Assembly: GCA_003112755.1 (NCBI GenBank)
Contig: BFBT01000001.1
Span: forward strand, 558,001-622,000
DNA from: Lawsonibacter asaccharolyticus
Lineage (GTDB): Bacteria > Bacillota > Clostridia > Oscillospirales > Oscillospiraceae
Reading direction: 5' to 3'
Length of the DNA stretch: 64,000 nucleotides
Below, piece by piece: positions 8,857 to 16,985 of this stretch. Each line of letters opens with the position of its first letter. The stretch's first letter is position 1. The notes under the pieces are model-generated. The model was not told where the DNA came from, ran no database searches, and saw only the letters and a program-made list of their open reading frames with translations. The position numbers and the translations under genes were made by a program.

Positions 8857-9267
8857 TTACTCAGCGGGTGAGTCCGGTCCCCCCACTGTCACATAGTCAT
8901 ATACCTGGGCCAGGATGCCCTCGCCGATCCCCTTCACCTCAGTGAGCTCTTCCACGCTTTGGAAGGGGCCGCTGCTCTCCCGGTAGTCCACGATGGCCTG
9001 GGCCCGCTTCTCCCCGATCCCCGGCAGCCGGGTCAGGTCGGCTGCGGAGGCGGTATTCAGATCAATGACCTCTCCCTCCAGCAGGCTGTCCGGATAGCCG
9101 TCCTCCACCTCCGGCAAGGAGGCGCTGACCGCAGGCACCTGTTTTGAGACGGTCACCTGGTACTCCGCCTCCCCCAGCTGTCCGGAGACAAAATAGCCCC
9201 CCGTCACCACCAGAAAGGCGGCGGTGAGCCCCAGAACGATCTTGTCAAATCTGGTCATGGCGGCCAA
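8857..9267 (-). CDS. ComEA-like helix-hairpin-helix DNA-binding protein
   Basis: 136 residues: a membrane anchor (LGLTAAFLVVTGGYFV), a linker, and a C-terminal double HhH domain (IDLNTASAADLTRLPGIG, YRESSGPFQSVEELTEVKGIG) as in ComEA, the surface DNA receptor of competence. Start is TTG at 9267, six bases after GGAGGG; the ATG three codons later is too far from it. No comEC follows, so a competence role is plausible but not shown; the SLBB domain of classical ComEA is missing. Confidence 0.8.
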   Translation of the reverse strand: MAAMTRFDKIVLGLTAAFLVVTGGYFVSGQLGEAEYQVTVSKQVPAVSASLPEVEDGYPDSLLEGEVIDLNTASAADLTRLPGIGEKRAQAIVDYRESSGPFQSVEELTEVKGIGEGILAQVYDYVTVGGPDSPAE

Positions 9268-9285
9268 GTTGTTCCCTCCCAGCTG

Positions 9286-9314
9286 TTGCGGAATTCGTCA
9301 GATCCTGCTATAAT
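9286..9314 (+). promoter_or_regulatory. Promoter of the DacF gene
   Basis: TTGCGG (9286-9291), 17-bp spacer, TATAAT (9309-9314). A GCGGGAG/CTCCCGC hairpin (about 9338-9360) lies in the 5' leader before the coding start at 9398; it has no T run, so it is not a normal terminator. Confidence 0.75.
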
Positions 9315-9397
9315 GATTGTAATTATAATCTCACCAGGAGCGGGAGCGCTCTGCTCCCGCGCTGATGGTAGTATATCATAAATATGAGGATTTTCCT

Positions 9398-10765
9398 ATG
9401 AAAAAATATCGTCTTTCTTCCCTGCTGGTCACCTTTGTGCTGGCCCTCACCCTGCTGGCCCCCTTCTCCGCCCTGGCGGCCGACGCCCCCCACATCACCT
9501 CCCGCCATGCCGTTTTGATGGACGCCAATTACGGTGAGATCCTCTACGAGAAGGCTGCCCGGGAGAAGGCCTACCCGGCCAGCATCACAAAGGTGATGAC
9601 CGCCCTGCTGGTGTCGGAGGCCATCGACCGGGGCGAGCTGTCCCAGGATCAGATGATCACGGTGAGCAGCACCTCCCAGTTCGACCTCTCCGCCGACGGC
9701 TCCACCGCTAACCTGAAGCCGGGGGAGGTCATCTCGGTGAAGGACCTGATGTACTGTCTTCTCCTCCCCTCCGCCAACGAGGCGGCCAACATCCTGGCCG
9801 AGGCCGTGTGCGGCGACGTAGCCTCCTTTATCGAGCTGATGAACCAGCGGGCCAGGGAGCTGGGCTGCACCGGCACCCATTTCGCCAATACCCATGGCCT
9901 GCACGACGACGACCATTACACCACCGCCTACGACATCTGCCTGTTCACCCGCGAGGCTCTGAAGCACGACCTGATCCGGGAGGTGGTGGGCACCTCGGTC
10001 TACACCGTCCCCGCCACCAACCTGTCTGAGCCCCGGGAGTTCTACAACACCAACGCCCTCCTCTCCAACTGGCACTACATGGGCTATGTCTATGACAAGG
10101 CCATCGGCGTCAAGACTGGTACCACGCCGGAGGCGGGACGCTGCCTGGTCTCTGCCGCCGTGGACGGGGATGAGTATCTGATCGCTGTCATCCTGGGAGC
10201 GGAGCCGGCGGTCCGGGAGGATGGCTCCACCGACCTGAAGCAGTTCTCGGAGAGCACCGCCCTGCTGAAATGGGGCTTCCGGAATTTCCAGCGCACCACC
10301 ATCTCCCAGGAGGACACCCCCGTGGCCGCAGTGAACGTCACCCTGTCCCAGGACGCCAACCAAGTCCTGGTCAAGCCGGTGGGCACCCTGGAGCGCACCC
10401 TCCCGGTGGATATGGACCTGGAGGCCATTGAGCCCACCATTTCCCTGTTCCAAGACACGGTAGAGGCCCCGGTGAAGGAGGGGCAGGTGATGGGGACCAT
10501 GACCCTCACCTACGACGGGGAGGTATTCGGCACCCTGGACCTGGTGGCCACCACCTCTGTGGATCGCTCCGAGCTGCTCTATCGGCAGGAGCAGATCCGT
10601 CAGTTTTTTGCCAACTCCGGTACGAAGCTGATCCTGGCCGCAGTCCTGGTCGTGGCCGTCCTCGTCCTGCTCCGCCTGCTGGTCTTCCGTAAGCGCCGCC
10701 GTTACCGAGCGGGCGCCGGAGCAGGCGGGCGCCGGGGCAGCTATCATGGCCGGCGGCGCCGCTGA
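9398..10765 (+). CDS. dacF: D-alanyl-D-alanine carboxypeptidase (PBP5/DacF type)
   Basis: Trims the terminal D-Ala from peptidoglycan stem peptides outside the membrane. 455 residues from MKKYRLSS (GAGGA eight bases upstream). Signal peptide ~1-27, then the serine peptidase S11 domain with Ser62-x-x-Lys65 (ASITKV), Ser125-Ala-Asn127 and Lys239-Thr-Gly241, the C-terminal beta domain, and a C-terminal membrane anchor (LAAVLVVAVLVLL) with an Arg-rich tail. DacF versus DacA/DacB cannot be fixed by sequence alone; its position beside spo0A and spoIVB favours the sporulation-linked form. Confidence 0.92.
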   Translation: MKKYRLSSLLVTFVLALTLLAPFSALAADAPHITSRHAVLMDANYGEILYEKAAREKAYPASITKVMTALLVSEAIDRGELSQDQMITVSSTSQFDLSADGSTANLKPGEVISVKDLMYCLLLPSANEAANILAEAVCGDVASFIELMNQRARELGCTGTHFANTHGLHDDDHYTTAYDICLFTREALKHDLIREVVGTSVYTVPATNLSEPREFYNTNALLSNWHYMGYVYDKAIGVKTGTTPEAGRCLVSAAVDGDEYLIAVILGAEPAVREDGSTDLKQFSESTALLKWGFRNFQRTTISQEDTPVAAVNVTLSQDANQVLVKPVGTLERTLPVDMDLEAIEPTISLFQDTVEAPVKEGQVMGTMTLTYDGEVFGTLDLVATTSVDRSELLYRQEQIRQFFANSGTKLILAAVLVVAVLVLLRLLVFRKRRRYRAGAGAGGRRGSYHGRRRR

Positions 10766-10780
10766 CCTGCCGACCGATTC

Positions 10781-10836
10781 AAAAAAAGAGGTCCGCGGGC
10801 CCGTCTCACAGACGGGATCCGCGGACCTTTCTCTTT
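10781..10836. terminator. Bidirectional terminator between dacF and the TSCPD gene
   Basis: Long stem GGTCCGCGG...CCGCGGACC (10790-10827) with A run on the left and T-rich CTTTCTCTTTT on the right. It serves both convergent genes. Confidence 0.85.
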
Positions 10837-11078
10837 TACAGGAACTGTTTGAGCGCCTGGGCCATCTGGTCGGGACAGGATGTGGATTTCATCCCGCAGC
10901 GGATCCCCTCCATGCGCTGGATCGCCTCCTGCACCGGCATCCCTTTCAGCAGACTGGAGATGCCCTGGAGATTCCCGCTGCATCCCCCCGTCACCTGTAC
11001 AGACTGGATGATTCCATCTTCCGCCTGGATCTCGAACTGCCGGGCGCACACGCCCCTGGGCTGATAGCGGATCGTCAT
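10836..11078 (-). CDS. TSCPD-domain protein (TIGR03905-like)
   Basis: 80 residues starting MTIRYQPRGVCARQ, with GGAGG upstream. It carries the family motif TSCPDQMAQAL near the C-terminus and conserved cysteines (GVCARQ, TGGCSGN, IRCGMKSTSCPD). The same domain closes vitamin-B12-dependent ribonucleotide reductases, where its cysteines bind zinc; the stand-alone protein has no established job. Single gene, ends in the shared terminator. Confidence 0.85.
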   Translation of the reverse strand: MTIRYQPRGVCARQFEIQAEDGIIQSVQVTGGCSGNLQGISSLLKGMPVQEAIQRMEGIRCGMKSTSCPDQMAQALKQFL

Positions 11079-11216
11079 GGACTCCCACCTCCCTTCCCTG
11101 ATCTTCCGGCCCGGGCTCTCTTTCATCCGGGCCGCTCCTGCTACTATACCAGACGGCGGAAAAAATAACAAGCGGAGGATCTTTCACTGCGATCCCCCGC
11201 CTGTTGCCGCCCCGCA

Positions 11217-11975
11217 TCACATCTCCTTCTGCTGGAGCTGGAGCCGGTCGGCGATCATTGCGATAAACTCTGAGTTGGTGGGTTTCCCCTTCACATTGGA
11301 TACAGTATAGCCAAAATATTTTTGAAGCGTCTCCAAGTCGCCCCGGTCCCAGGCCACCTCAATGGCGTGGCGGATGGCCCGCTCCACCCGGGAGGCGGTG
11401 GTATTGAACCGCTTGGCTACCTCAGGATAGAGCACCTTGGTCACCGCGTTGATGACATCCATATCGGCCACTGCGATCAGAATGGCTTCCCGCAGATACT
11501 GATAGCCCTTGATATGGGCAGGCACCCCCACCTCGTGAATGATGGAGGTGACAGTATTTTCCAGATTATAGGGGATATCTCCATTTTCTTCCTTTTTATT
11601 TTCGCCGGTCAGCTGCCGGATGCGCTCACACACCGTGCTCACCCGGCAGGGCTTGGTCATATAGTGGTCCGCTCCCTTGGCGGCGGCCAGCTCGGCCATG
11701 CTTCCCTTGGCAAAACTGGACAGGATCAGCACCTTGGGCCGATGCTCCAGCTTTCCCAGCTCCTCCAACACCTCGATGCCGTCCATCTGGGCCAGCACGA
11801 TCTCCATGACTACCAGGTCCGGAGCCATCTCCTTTACCATTTGGACCAGTTCCTGCCCGTCTCCCGTCTCTCCCAAAACCTGGATGTCAGGCTCGCTGGC
11901 CACGGTCTCGATAAAGCTCCGGCGAAATTCTTCCCCGGTATCGGCGACCAAAATCCGTTTTGCACCCATTTTCAC
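11217..11975 (-). CDS. spo0A: Spo0A sporulation master regulator with altered receiver
   Basis: Master transcription factor of sporulation entry. 252 residues from GTG 11975, seven bases after GGAAGGGA; the ATG two codons later is 13 bases away. The DNA-binding domain is textbook (ITKVLYP-like block, [29 protein letters not shown]). The receiver is not: by alignment to Bacillus Spo0A the phospho-acceptor Asp56 position is Glu58 ([13 protein letters not shown], codon GAG) and the second acidic-pocket Asp is Thr13, while Asp12, Ser86 and Lys108 remain. This could make it constitutively active or unresponsive to a phosphorelay. Neighbour spoIVB is in the same order as in other Firmicutes. Confidence 0.95.
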   Translation of the reverse strand: MKMGAKRILVADTGEEFRRSFIETVASEPDIQVLGETGDGQELVQMVKEMAPDLVVMEIVLAQMDGIEVLEELGKLEHRPKVLILSSFAKGSMAELAAAKGADHYMTKPCRVSTVCERIRQLTGENKKEENGDIPYNLENTVTSIIHEVGVPAHIKGYQYLREAILIAVADMDVINAVTKVLYPEVAKRFNTTASRVERAIRHAIEVAWDRGDLETLQKYFGYTVSNVKGKPTNSEFIAMIADRLQLQQKEM

Positions 11976-12048
11976 AATCAAATCCCTTCCGACAGGCTTC
12001 CGCACCTGCCCTTGTTTTTCCCTTATGGGGTTTCGACCGGTCACCAAT

Positions 12049-12077
12049 AATTTATCATAATCAGACAGCATATGCAA
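12049..12077 (-). promoter_or_regulatory. Putative spo0A vegetative promoter
   Basis: Minus strand TTGCAT (12072-12077), 17-bp spacer, TAAATT (12049-12054). It would give a ~70-base leader before the GTG start. Fair rather than strong match. Confidence 0.5.
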
Positions 12078-12128
12078 GATGTTTTTGGTATTTTTTGGAA
12101 ATCAACTTTTCGGGTATCTTCCGCTTTT

Positions 12129-12135
12129 TTCGACA
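12129..12135 (-). promoter_or_regulatory. Candidate 0A box upstream of spo0A
   Basis: TGTCGAA, the Spo0A recognition core, reads on the minus strand 52 bases upstream of the putative -35 box. It suggests autoregulation, as in Bacillus. A seven-base match alone is weak; position supports it. Confidence 0.45.
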
Positions 12136-12147
12136 GAACGCCGGCAC

Positions 12148-13278
12148 TCAGGAGACCTGGGCCTGCTCCTCCCACACACACTGGGAGACCATATTTTCCG
12201 CCAGAATGCCGTATCCCCGGGTAGGATCGTTGACCAGGACATGGGTCACCGCCCCCACCAGCTTGCCGTCCTGAAGGATCGGACTGCCGCTCATCCCCTG
12301 GACAATTCCTCCAGTGGTTTCCAGAAGCCGGGGGTCGGTGACCTGCACCATCAGGTTCCGGGTATCCCCCGCGGCTGCGGGGTAAACGTGAGTGATCTCC
12401 ACCTGATACTCCTCCACCTGCTCTCCGGCAATGTTGGACAGGATGGTGGCGCCTCCTACATGCACCTCTTCCCGGGCGGCCACCTCCACAGCCTCCCCGT
12501 GAAGGGAGAGCGCTCCGTCCCGCAGGACGCCATAGATGCCCAGATTGGTATTGGCATACAGATCGCCCAGATCCCGGTTCACGTCAAAGCTGCCATGGAG
12601 CTCTCCGGGCGCGCCGCTCTCTCCCTTTTTTACATCGGTCACAGAAGCGTACATAATGCTCCCTGACTCCATGGGCATCAGCGTGGCCGTATCCACGTCG
12701 TTGATGCCGTGGCCCAGGGCAGCGAACACTCCGCTGTCCGGGTCATAAAAGGTCATGGTACCGATTCCGGCCATGGAATCCCTCAGCCAGACGCCCAGCT
12801 GATAGCTGCCCTGGGTATTCTGAATGGCCTGGACAGAGAGCTGGACCGGCTTTCCGTTCCGGGTGGCCCGCAGGGTCATGGCATCCCCCTGTTCATCACC
12901 CAGGATGTCCTGGACCTCCTCGATGGTGTTGACCTCCTGACCATTGATGTGGGTGATGATATCACCCGCCTTCAGGCCGCAGGTCCGGCCCGGGCTGGAC
13001 GGACCGCTGTCCGTCTCCACCGCCGACAGGCCCACCACCAGCACGCCGTCGGAAAACAGCTTGATGCCCACCGCCCGGCCCAGGGGGACCACCTTGTCCC
13101 CCACCTGGGCGCCTGAGACCGGCTGAGCCCCTCCGCCGCTCCGGGGGAGCTCCAGCACCGCCCCCGCCGAGGCCGCCCGCGCTCCGCCGTCGGAGAGTGC
13201 CAGGCTCAGGATCAGGCACAGGACCAGGACCCCGGCAGCGATCCCGGTCCATGGCTTCTGCTTTGTCTCTTGCTCCAT
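12148..13278 (-). CDS. spoIVB: SpoIVB signalling serine peptidase
   Basis: Forespore-made peptidase that crosses the inner spore membrane and triggers pro-sigma-K processing. 376 residues from ATG 13278, six bases after AGGGGGTG. N-terminal membrane anchor (~11-29), PDZ domain (~75-155, with GLKAGDIITHINGQ), then the S55 peptidase domain with His190 (ALGHGIND), the nearby Asp194 and Ser330 (GMSGSPILQ) as in the known catalytic set. Placed upstream of spo0A on the same strand, the conserved Firmicutes order. Confidence 0.95.
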   Translation of the reverse strand: MEQETKQKPWTGIAAGVLVLCLILSLALSDGGARAASAGAVLELPRSGGGAQPVSGAQVGDKVVPLGRAVGIKLFSDGVLVVGLSAVETDSGPSSPGRTCGLKAGDIITHINGQEVNTIEEVQDILGDEQGDAMTLRATRNGKPVQLSVQAIQNTQGSYQLGVWLRDSMAGIGTMTFYDPDSGVFAALGHGINDVDTATLMPMESGSIMYASVTDVKKGESGAPGELHGSFDVNRDLGDLYANTNLGIYGVLRDGALSLHGEAVEVAAREEVHVGGATILSNIAGEQVEEYQVEITHVYPAAAGDTRNLMVQVTDPRLLETTGGIVQGMSGSPILQDGKLVGAVTHVLVNDPTRGYGILAENMVSQCVWEEQAQVS

Positions 13279-13488
13279 CAATTTCACCCCCTGTTTTCAA
13301 AAATCATGTCGTGGACTGCCCTTGGCGCCGTCCACACACTCATTATGGCCATCCCTTCCGCCGAAAAACCATGGCGGGACCTTCCACTCCTTCCATGGAA
13401 AATGCGGAAATGCCTCAGGCGCAGGGACCTCCATTTTTTACAGGGAGTTCTCTTCCCGAACTGTCAAAAATTTCTTTTGCGCACACAG

Positions 13489-13523
13489 CAGACGCCGTCC
13501 CTCGATTGGGACGGCGTCTGCTG
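13489..13523 (-). terminator. Strong hairpin after the broken membrane gene
   Basis: Perfect 15-bp stem AGCAGACGCCGTCCC with a six-base loop. It has no T tract directly after the stem on either strand (AAATTT appears some 15-20 bases later on the minus strand), so it may be a weak terminator or mRNA-stabilising hairpin. The 13279-13488 gap contains no gene I can support. Confidence 0.5.
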
Positions 13524-13526
13524 ATA

Positions 13527-13664
13527 TTATCCGCGGAAGATGCACAAGATCAGTCCGTAAAGCACCGATGCACTGATTCCGAACACCAGCACTGGCCCCG
13601 CCACTACAAACAGCTTAGCCGCTGTGCCGGTGATCAGCCCCTCTGGTTGTGTCAAGATAGACAT
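13527..13664 (-). pseudogene. 3' fragment of a membrane-protein gene at the element junction
   Basis: A 45-codon frame ending in a hydrophobic segment (AAKLFVVAGPVLVFGISAS, then VLYGLIL) and a host-like GC-rich stop region. There is no ribosome site before its first ATG (13664), and base composition changes abruptly to AT-rich at that point. I read it as the C-terminus of a chromosomal gene cut by the integrative element that begins here. It could instead be a genuine tiny membrane protein. Confidence 0.5.
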
Positions 13665-13718
13665 ACAATTTTTCACGAAATTTTTTCAGCTGCCTCCAAA
13701 GTGGGGGCGCTTATTGTT
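13640..13718. other. Left junction of the integrative element (candidate att region)
   Basis: GC-rich chromosomal sequence gives way to AT-rich sequence between about 13,650 and 13,690, directly downstream of the last serine recombinase gene, the usual place for an att site. I could not find a convincing matching direct repeat at the right side within the window. Confidence 0.45.
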
Positions 13719-15305
13719 TTAGCTTGCCGTTACAAATGCAAACCCGCTCGAAGTACGCATATCTATCTCAATCTCTCCTGAAGGGTACACACGAACCCGC
13801 TCTACAAAATTCCTAATTATTTCCGGATCGTAATCTTTAAGCAGGATGATCTGATCTGCTGTTCTTTTTCCCGCCGCAAGATTACCTCGAGACTCATAGT
13901 GCTCTACCAGAAGCCGCTTGATCTCTTCAGCTCTACTTGAGAGTCTTGCCAGCTTCTCTGAATCTGTCTTCTGGATATCAGCAAATTTCTCTCTGCTTAT
14001 GCGACCCGCTCGGTATTGCTCATATAGTTCAGCCTTTCTACTTTGGAGCCGTCTTGTCATATTGGTGTTAGCATCAAGCTCCGTTTGAATACTTGAAAGC
14101 TTTTTGTCAATGCATGCCTGCATCAAACAATGCTGCTCAAGGAAGCTCCTACTTTGTTCCCGCAGCATCTGAAGAACAGCTTGCTCAATTTGGGCCTGAT
14201 TGACAAAGAGGCCTGCACACTCAGCACCCTTAATACTGTCATTTTTCGGGCAAACAAGGTGTGGTTCTTTTGCTGGATTCTTTCGGAGCTTCCTCCCGCA
14301 GCAGCCACAAACAAACAGATTGTTGGCTCGGTTTCCGGCAGTATTCTTGTTAACATTCCGAATACGACCTTGGAGCGCATTCTGTGCCGCTCGGAACAAC
14401 CCCTCCGAAATGATTGCTTCATGTGTACCTGGCACTATGATCCATTGATCTCGGGGCAATGATCGCATCTTAGGCTTTCCTACTTCTTCTGTCTCTCGAG
14501 TATTGGTAATCATCTTACCGGTATAGCGTTCATCAGTCAAAATCTTTCGAACAGCCCCCTTGAGCCAGATTCCAGTCTCTTCCTTGACCACCCCATTATA
14601 AAACCCGCCATTTCGCCGTTTATGCTCTAACGGGGATGGAATGCCCATATCATTCAGCATTTGAGCGATCTCGCTCGTGGTCGTGCCTGTAACGCAGGAC
14701 TCGAAAATCATGACAATGATGTCACGAACCTGCTCATCTACGATCAATCTCTTTTTATTATGAGGATGGACTTGGTAGCCATAGAAGCCGTTTCCTCCCC
14801 AGTATTCACCACGCAGATTGCGGGTACGAAAAGCTGAGCGCACCTTGGTTGATAGATCTCGGCTATACATATTATTGATGAGATTGCGGAGGGCTAACTC
14901 AAGTCCGCCCGTGACACCTAAGTAGTCATCACTATCAAAGGCATCATTGATAGAGATAAAGCGGACCCCATAAAGAGGCAGGATCAGTTCGAGGTAGTTT
15001 CCCATCTCAAGGAAGTTTCTTCCAAAACGAGATAGGTCCTTCACCATAATGCAATGAATTTCCTGATTGCGAGCCATCTCAATTAGCTCATCGAACTTCG
15101 GCCTGTCAAAATGTGTTCCCGTGACACCGTCGTCGCAGAACACGATCACTTTATGACCATGGAGCGATTCATGAGTATCATAGTAATCCTGGAGTAACCG
15201 CCTTTGGTTGAAAACACTGTTACTCTCATTCTTCAATGCATTTGTTTTGAGATCTCGGTCTTCACTCGACAAACGAATATAAAACGCCAGCACCTTATCC
15301 GGCAT
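13719..15305 (-). CDS. Large serine recombinase (third of tandem set)
   Basis: Site-specific recombinase of the TnpX/phiC31 class, 528 residues. Catalytic domain with Ser13 (FYIRLSSED), the DDGVTGTHFDRPKFDEL and KDLSRFGRN motifs, a recombinase domain (GNGFYGYQVHPHNKK, KILTDERYTG), a zinc ribbon (CGCCGRK...CPKN...C) and a coiled coil (~400-470). The start ATG overlaps the previous recombinase stop by 11 bases and has AAAGGAGG upstream. The element's left junction follows within 60 bases of its stop. Likely works with its two neighbours; division of labour is unknown. Confidence 0.92.
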   Translation of the reverse strand: MPDKVLAFYIRLSSEDRDLKTNALKNESNSVFNQRRLLQDYYDTHESLHGHKVIVFCDDGVTGTHFDRPKFDELIEMARNQEIHCIMVKDLSRFGRNFLEMGNYLELILPLYGVRFISINDAFDSDDYLGVTGGLELALRNLINNMYSRDLSTKVRSAFRTRNLRGEYWGGNGFYGYQVHPHNKKRLIVDEQVRDIIVMIFESCVTGTTTSEIAQMLNDMGIPSPLEHKRRNGGFYNGVVKEETGIWLKGAVRKILTDERYTGKMITNTRETEEVGKPKMRSLPRDQWIIVPGTHEAIISEGLFRAAQNALQGRIRNVNKNTAGNRANNLFVCGCCGRKLRKNPAKEPHLVCPKNDSIKGAECAGLFVNQAQIEQAVLQMLREQSRSFLEQHCLMQACIDKKLSSIQTELDANTNMTRRLQSRKAELYEQYRAGRISREKFADIQKTDSEKLARLSSRAEEIKRLLVEHYESRGNLAAGKRTADQIILLKDYDPEIIRNFVERVRVYPSGEIEIDMRTSSGFAFVTAS

Positions 15306-16983
15306 ATCTCTCCGCCTCCTTTCCTCGGGTCGCAGCGACATAGAGGACCTGTTCAATCTCATCACGATGGCGGAATGCCACTTCAACATGGCCATCGTTA
15401 AACAAGGTAAGCGTCTCAATGAAGGCTGCTGCCATCTCAGCATCAAGGGACTCCTGATCCTTATACTTTTCAATCAACAGTGCCCACTGCGTTTTGCTGC
15501 CAAATCCCGCTGAGTACTTTTCCTTTTCTTTCTCCAATTCAGCAATAAAGATTCTCAAATCATCCGCCCTCCTAGAGTAGTCCTCGCTCAGATCTGTGTA
15601 ATCTTGATGGCTCAGAAGCCCATCTGCAAAATCGCCATACAGGGCTGCCTTCAGCTGATTGAACTTTTCAATTTTTCTCTTTGCATCATCAATCTGGGTT
15701 TCATATATCTGATAGCGGGTCTGCGAAGAAGGTGTAGCATTCAAGTTGGCAATCAGTCTCTGGGCATCGGAGAATGCTCTTATCTGAGTTTGGATAAGCC
15801 GCAGGGCAAGGGACTCTACATCCTCCTGTTTGACCGCTTTCTTGGGACAAATGGTGGCATTGTAATTCTCATGGAGAGTGCAATAATAGTAATAACCGCG
15901 ATTAGATTTGTTGCGCAAGTACATACTGCGTCCACATTCTCCGCAACGAAGGATTCCTTTGAACATACTTCTTCGTTTACTCTTGGAATCGTAGATAGTC
16001 GCAAGGCCCTTTTCACTTTGCCTAGCCGAGAGGATGCCCTGAACCTTATCAAAAAGCTCTTTGGAAACAATGGGTTCATGCATACCTTTATTGATAATCC
16101 ATTCCTCTTCGGGCGTTTTAACTGTAGTCTTTGTCCCCCGCTCGCACAGCTGGCTTCTGTACTTTCCGGACACAATCCAACCAAGATAGACCGGATCGAC
16201 AAGAATTTTCTTGATCGTTTGCAGATACCAGATGGCATTTTTGAACTTCTCCGTCTTCCGCAAACCAATATCGTACAGATAGCGTCCGGGACTGGGCACC
16301 CCTTGCTCATTCAGAGTTTTCGCTATGAAGTGGAGAGTATTATTCTCTGCCACCATACGGAAAATGGCAAGGACAATTGGTCCCGTTTGCGGATCAGGAA
16401 ATAGGTGGTACTTGTCATCCGGATCTAACATATATCCATATGGCGGAGTGCCAGTGGTCCACTTACCAGCAAGCTGCTGCGTTCGTTTCACAGCCCGAAT
16501 CTTCTTGGAAATGTCTCTCGCATATGCCTCGTTTGCAAAATTTTTCAGTTGGATTGAAATGTCGGCATCATCCCGCAATGAGTCAAAGCGATCGGTAACG
16601 GAGATAAAGCGCACACCCATTCTCGGAAAGATCTGCTCAATATACTCACCACTCTCAATCATATTTCGCCCCAGACGAGACAAGTCTTTGACAATCACAC
16701 AGGTCACCTTGCCAGCTCGGATGTCATTCATCATTCGAGCGAATTCCGGGCGCACAAAGCTAACTCCCGAGATATCGTCATCACAATAGAGGTCAAAGAC
16801 AACTAAATCCTGATGCTGGGAAACAAAGTCCTTCAGCAACGCAATCTGATTACCTATGGTGTCTGCTTCTCGCTTTTGCTCGTTCTCAACCGAGATTCTG
16901 GCATAGAGCGCTACCTTGTACTGGACGGGTCCTACAACAACTGCGGGTGTGGCTTGGACATTTTTTCTGCTCTTTCTTGCCAT
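15295..16983 (-). CDS. Large serine recombinase (second of tandem set)
   Basis: 562 residues. Catalytic Ser31 (ALYARISVEN) after a 20-residue basic N-terminal extension, then KDLSRLGRN, the recombinase domain (TGTPPYGYMLDPDD), a zinc ribbon (CGECGRSMYLRN...CTLHENYNATIC) and a long C-terminal coiled coil. Ribosome site GGAGGCGATG ahead of the ATG. Two bases separate it from the upstream recombinase stop, so the three are co-translated. It is clearly diverged from both neighbours, so this is an old set and not a recent duplication. Confidence 0.92.
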   Translation of the reverse strand: MARKSRKNVQATPAVVVGPVQYKVALYARISVENEQKREADTIGNQIALLKDFVSQHQDLVVFDLYCDDDISGVSFVRPEFARMMNDIRAGKVTCVIVKDLSRLGRNMIESGEYIEQIFPRMGVRFISVTDRFDSLRDDADISIQLKNFANEAYARDISKKIRAVKRTQQLAGKWTTGTPPYGYMLDPDDKYHLFPDPQTGPIVLAIFRMVAENNTLHFIAKTLNEQGVPSPGRYLYDIGLRKTEKFKNAIWYLQTIKKILVDPVYLGWIVSGKYRSQLCERGTKTTVKTPEEEWIINKGMHEPIVSKELFDKVQGILSARQSEKGLATIYDSKSKRRSMFKGILRCGECGRSMYLRNKSNRGYYYYCTLHENYNATICPKKAVKQEDVESLALRLIQTQIRAFSDAQRLIANLNATPSSQTRYQIYETQIDDAKRKIEKFNQLKAALYGDFADGLLSHQDYTDLSEDYSRRADDLRIFIAELEKEKEKYSAGFGSKTQWALLIEKYKDQESLDAEMAAAFIETLTLFNDGHVEVAFRHRDEIEQVLYVAATRGKEAERYAG

Positions 16984-16985
16984 GC

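Noticed and set aside
9323..10747. 474-codon frame opposite the DacF gene
   Set aside because: GC-rich antisense shadow; the plus-strand protein has all catalytic motifs.
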